From contig NC_068912.1 in assembly GCF_023091745.1 (NCBI RefSeq), positions 58,060,567 through 58,124,566 on the forward strand: DNA of 64,000 bases, read 5' to 3'. The translations under genes and the position numbers were made by a program. Below the pieces are notes generated by a model. The model searched no databases. It was not told where the DNA came from and saw only the letters and a program-made list of their open reading frames with translations. Shown piece by piece: positions 61,891 to 64,000 of the stretch (positions are counted from its first letter, which is position 1; the number at the start of each line of letters is the position of its first letter). This stretch comes from Budorcas taxicolor. Taxonomy: Eukaryota; Chordata; Mammalia; Artiodactyla; Bovidae.

Positions 61891-62243
61891 AGTTCATTTC
61901 AGTTCAGTCCCTCAGTCGTATCCGACTCTTTGAGACCCCATGAATCACAGCATGCCAGGCCTCCCTGTCCATCACCAACTCCCGGAATTCACTCAAACTC
62001 ATGTCCATCGAGTCAGTGATGCCATCCAGCCATCTCATCCTCTGTCGTCCCCTTCTCCTCCTGCCCCCAATCCCTCCAAGCATCAGAGTCTTTTCCAATG
62101 AGCCAACTCTTTGCATGAGGTGCCCAAAGTATCAGAGTTTCAGCTTTAGCATCAGTCCTTCCAATGAACACCCAGGACTGATCTCCTTTAGGATGGACTG
62201 GTTGGACCTCCTTGCAGTCCAAGGAACTCTCAAGAGTCTTCTC
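61891..62243 (-). mobile_element. BovB 3' fragment inserted in the L1 3' UTR, antisense
   Basis: agttcatttcagttcagtcc to 'ctctcaagagtcttctcc'. The L1 end reads ggctat before it and ccaatacaaaataaaaag after it. Confidence 0.9.
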
Positions 62244-62273
62244 CCAATACAAAATAAAAAGTTCAAAAAAAAA
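62244..62273 (+). mobile_element. L1 3' terminus and A tail
   Basis: caatacaaaataaaaagttc plus nine A, the usual end of ruminant L1. Confidence 0.85.
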
Positions 62274-62310
62274 TTCAGACATGATTTACCAACTAAACAT
62301 ATACAATAAT
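62274..62310 (+). repeat. 3' remainder of the split Bov-tA
   Basis: ttcagacatgatttaccaac then taaacatatac matches the Bov-tA end (gagtcagacatgactgagc..actaaacacac) missing at 52931. Confidence 0.75.
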
Positions 62311-62869
62311 GTACATATAACAACACATTATAAAACACTATATATAAACATTTTAAATATATACTATAATATCAGTGTTGTGCATTAAAATTATAAAATA
62401 TTAAAATATTAACAATATAGCATATGTTTATTTATAATAAATCATCATAGATTTATTATGATGAATAAGCTCACATTATGGAAACTGAAATGTTCCACAC
62501 CTGCAAACTGCAAACCCAGGAAAGGCAATGGTATAATTCAGTTAAGTCTGAAGGGCTCAGAACCAAGTCAGCCAATGGTTTAAAACCCATCCTAGGGGCT
62601 AGTAGGTGAAATGTCCCAACTCAAGAATTCAGAAAGAAAACAAAAATGGGGAAATTCCTCCTTCCTCTGCCTTTTCTACGCAGGCCCTCAAAGGACTGGA
62701 TAATGCCTACACACATGGAGGAGGCAGATTACTTTACTGAGTCCACTGGTTTAAATGCTATCCCCATCCAGACACAGTGCCACGCCGCAAGCACCAGAGA
62801 CCTTCCCTTTGCCCTGTTGACTCTTCACCTTCTGGGAGGAAATGAACAAGACCAGACAGGTGGCAGAGT
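62311..62869 (+). other. Intergenic AT-rich sequence and an old repeat
   Basis: 62311-62460 is TA-rich. 62680-62800 ('aaaggactggataatgccta', 'actttactgagtccactggt') looks like an ancient mammalian repeat I cannot name. Confidence 0.4.
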
Positions 62870-64000
62870 AAAAGGATATACACTCACTTTCTCCTGTAAG
62901 AACACCAAAGTCATAACTAGATGCTGATCAATCACCAATAGGACAATGATGGAACTCACTAAAAAAAGATACTCCACATCCAAGGACAAAGGAGAAGCTG
63001 CAACAAGATGGTAGGAGGGGTGCAATCACTTTAAAATCAAACCTCATAGCCACCAGAGACTCTTGGAGGGGACAAACAAACTTGTGTTCCCAGGACTCAG
63101 GGAAAGGAGCAGTGACCCCCCTACAAGAGACTGAGCCTGACCTGCCTATGAATGTTTGAGGGTCTCCCGCAGATGTATAGGCCAGCAGTAGCCTGCCACA
63201 GAGATGGGCACTAGAAGCAGCAGTCCTGGAAGGCATGGCAGGTGGAAGAGGTCTTGCAAGATGTCACTTTTAGCCCCACCACAGAGCCACTGAGTGGCAA
63301 TCCACAAACTGGAGAACAGTTATACCAAAGAGGTTTTAGCACTGTTGAGCAGCTCTAGGCCCCACAACAGATTTCTCAAGCTTGGGATACTGAAAGGAAC
63401 TGGGAATCCCCCAAATCTGACTTTGAAGGTCAGTAGAATTGGATTACAGAACTTGCTCAGGGCTGGTGAAAGAGACTATTGGAAGAACAAACAAAACCTT
63501 GTGTGCAACAGGACCTAGGAGAAAGAAGCAGAGATACCACAAGAGACTGAGGCAGACTTGCCTGTGAGCGTTTGGAGGTCTAGGGTGAACACATGGGTTA
63601 ACAGTGGCCTGCTGTAAGGTTAGGGCAACTGGCAGCAGTAGTCCTCGGAGGTGTGGTGTGCTGGTGTAAGTCCTCCTGGAGGAGGTAGCCTTTACCCCTA
63701 CCATAGAGCCTATAGCTTATCATAGAGAATACATATTCTGGGACTGGGTCTCCTCAGTTGAAACTACAGGAAGGGAGCAGAGCTGCACCCATCAGCAGAA
63801 AATTGCATTAACGATTTACTGAGCATGGCCCTGCCCACCAGAGCAAGACCCAGTTTTCCCCATAGACAGACCTTCCCATCAGGAAGCTTGCACAAGCCTC
63901 TTATCCTCATCCACTAGAGGGCAGACAGAATGAAAAACACAATCACAGAAAACAAACCAAAATTATCACATGGATCACAGCCTTTTGGAACTCAATTAAA
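62870..64000 (+). mobile_element. BovB-type 5' region with tandem 416-bp monomers, cut by the window end
   Basis: The segment 63539-64000 parallels the 5' UTR of the BovB at 54208 (acaagagactga.., 'atttactgagcatggccctg', 'gagggcagacagaatgaaaa'). Upstream, 63055-63290 and 63471-63715 are two copies offset by exactly 416 bp. The outer limit is approximate. Confidence 0.6.

Noticed and set aside
1..64000. CRISPR arrays, operons, phage or bacterial systems
   Set aside because: All evidence (introns, SINEs, LINEs, collagen) is mammalian; the direct repeats seen are transposons.

Overview
This is a window of mammalian genomic DNA. The interspersed repeats place it in a bovid ruminant (cattle or a close relative): Bov-tA and Bov-A2 SINEs, BovB (RTE-type) LINEs, a ruminant-type L1 and a ruminant ERV LTR. 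Ancient mammalian repeats (MIR, L2, old L1, hAT DNA transposons, MER5-like) are also present. The species within Bovidae cannot be fixed from this window alone.

Only one protein-coding gene is supported. It is the 3' end of a fibrillar collagen gene on the + strand, most likely COL24A1 (collagen type XXIV alpha 1). Thirteen exons can be placed between 4242 and 49148, all with GT..AG borders and a continuous reading frame of 397 residues plus stop. The first eight exons encode 54 uninterrupted Gly-X-Y triplets, the end of the triple helix. The last five encode a 235-residue C-terminal telopeptide and fibrillar C-propeptide (COLFI domain) with eight cysteines. The 3' UTR probably ends near 50450, after an AATAAA at 50428. 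Introns range from 95 bp to 14.8 kb.

Layout: 1-4241 is the intron upstream of the first visible exon and holds a split CHR/Bov-A SINE and a decayed hAT transposon with transposase remnants. 4242-14790 carries six Gly-X-Y exons. 14791-29574 is a large intron filled with a mariner remnant, L2, a 5'-truncated L1 with an 18-bp target-site duplication (TSD), a complete solo LTR with a 6-bp TSD, and several BovB and Bov-tA copies. 29575-29743 holds the last two collagenous exons, only 106 bp apart. 29744-37523 is an intron with an old antisense L1, a Bov-A2 dimer and a young L1 tail. 37524-49148 carries the telopeptide and C-propeptide exons. Beyond about 50600 the DNA is intergenic and almost entirely repeats.

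The most striking structure is 52756-62310, a nested stack: a Bov-tA SINE split by an L1, itself split by a BovB, which carries a younger BovB with a perfect 12-bp TSD, a small inverted BovB piece and a Bov-tA. I found no sign of a new biological system. The points worth a second look are transposon architecture and a few splice-site details of the collagen gene. Family names of repeats come from recognition of the sequence, not from a database search.
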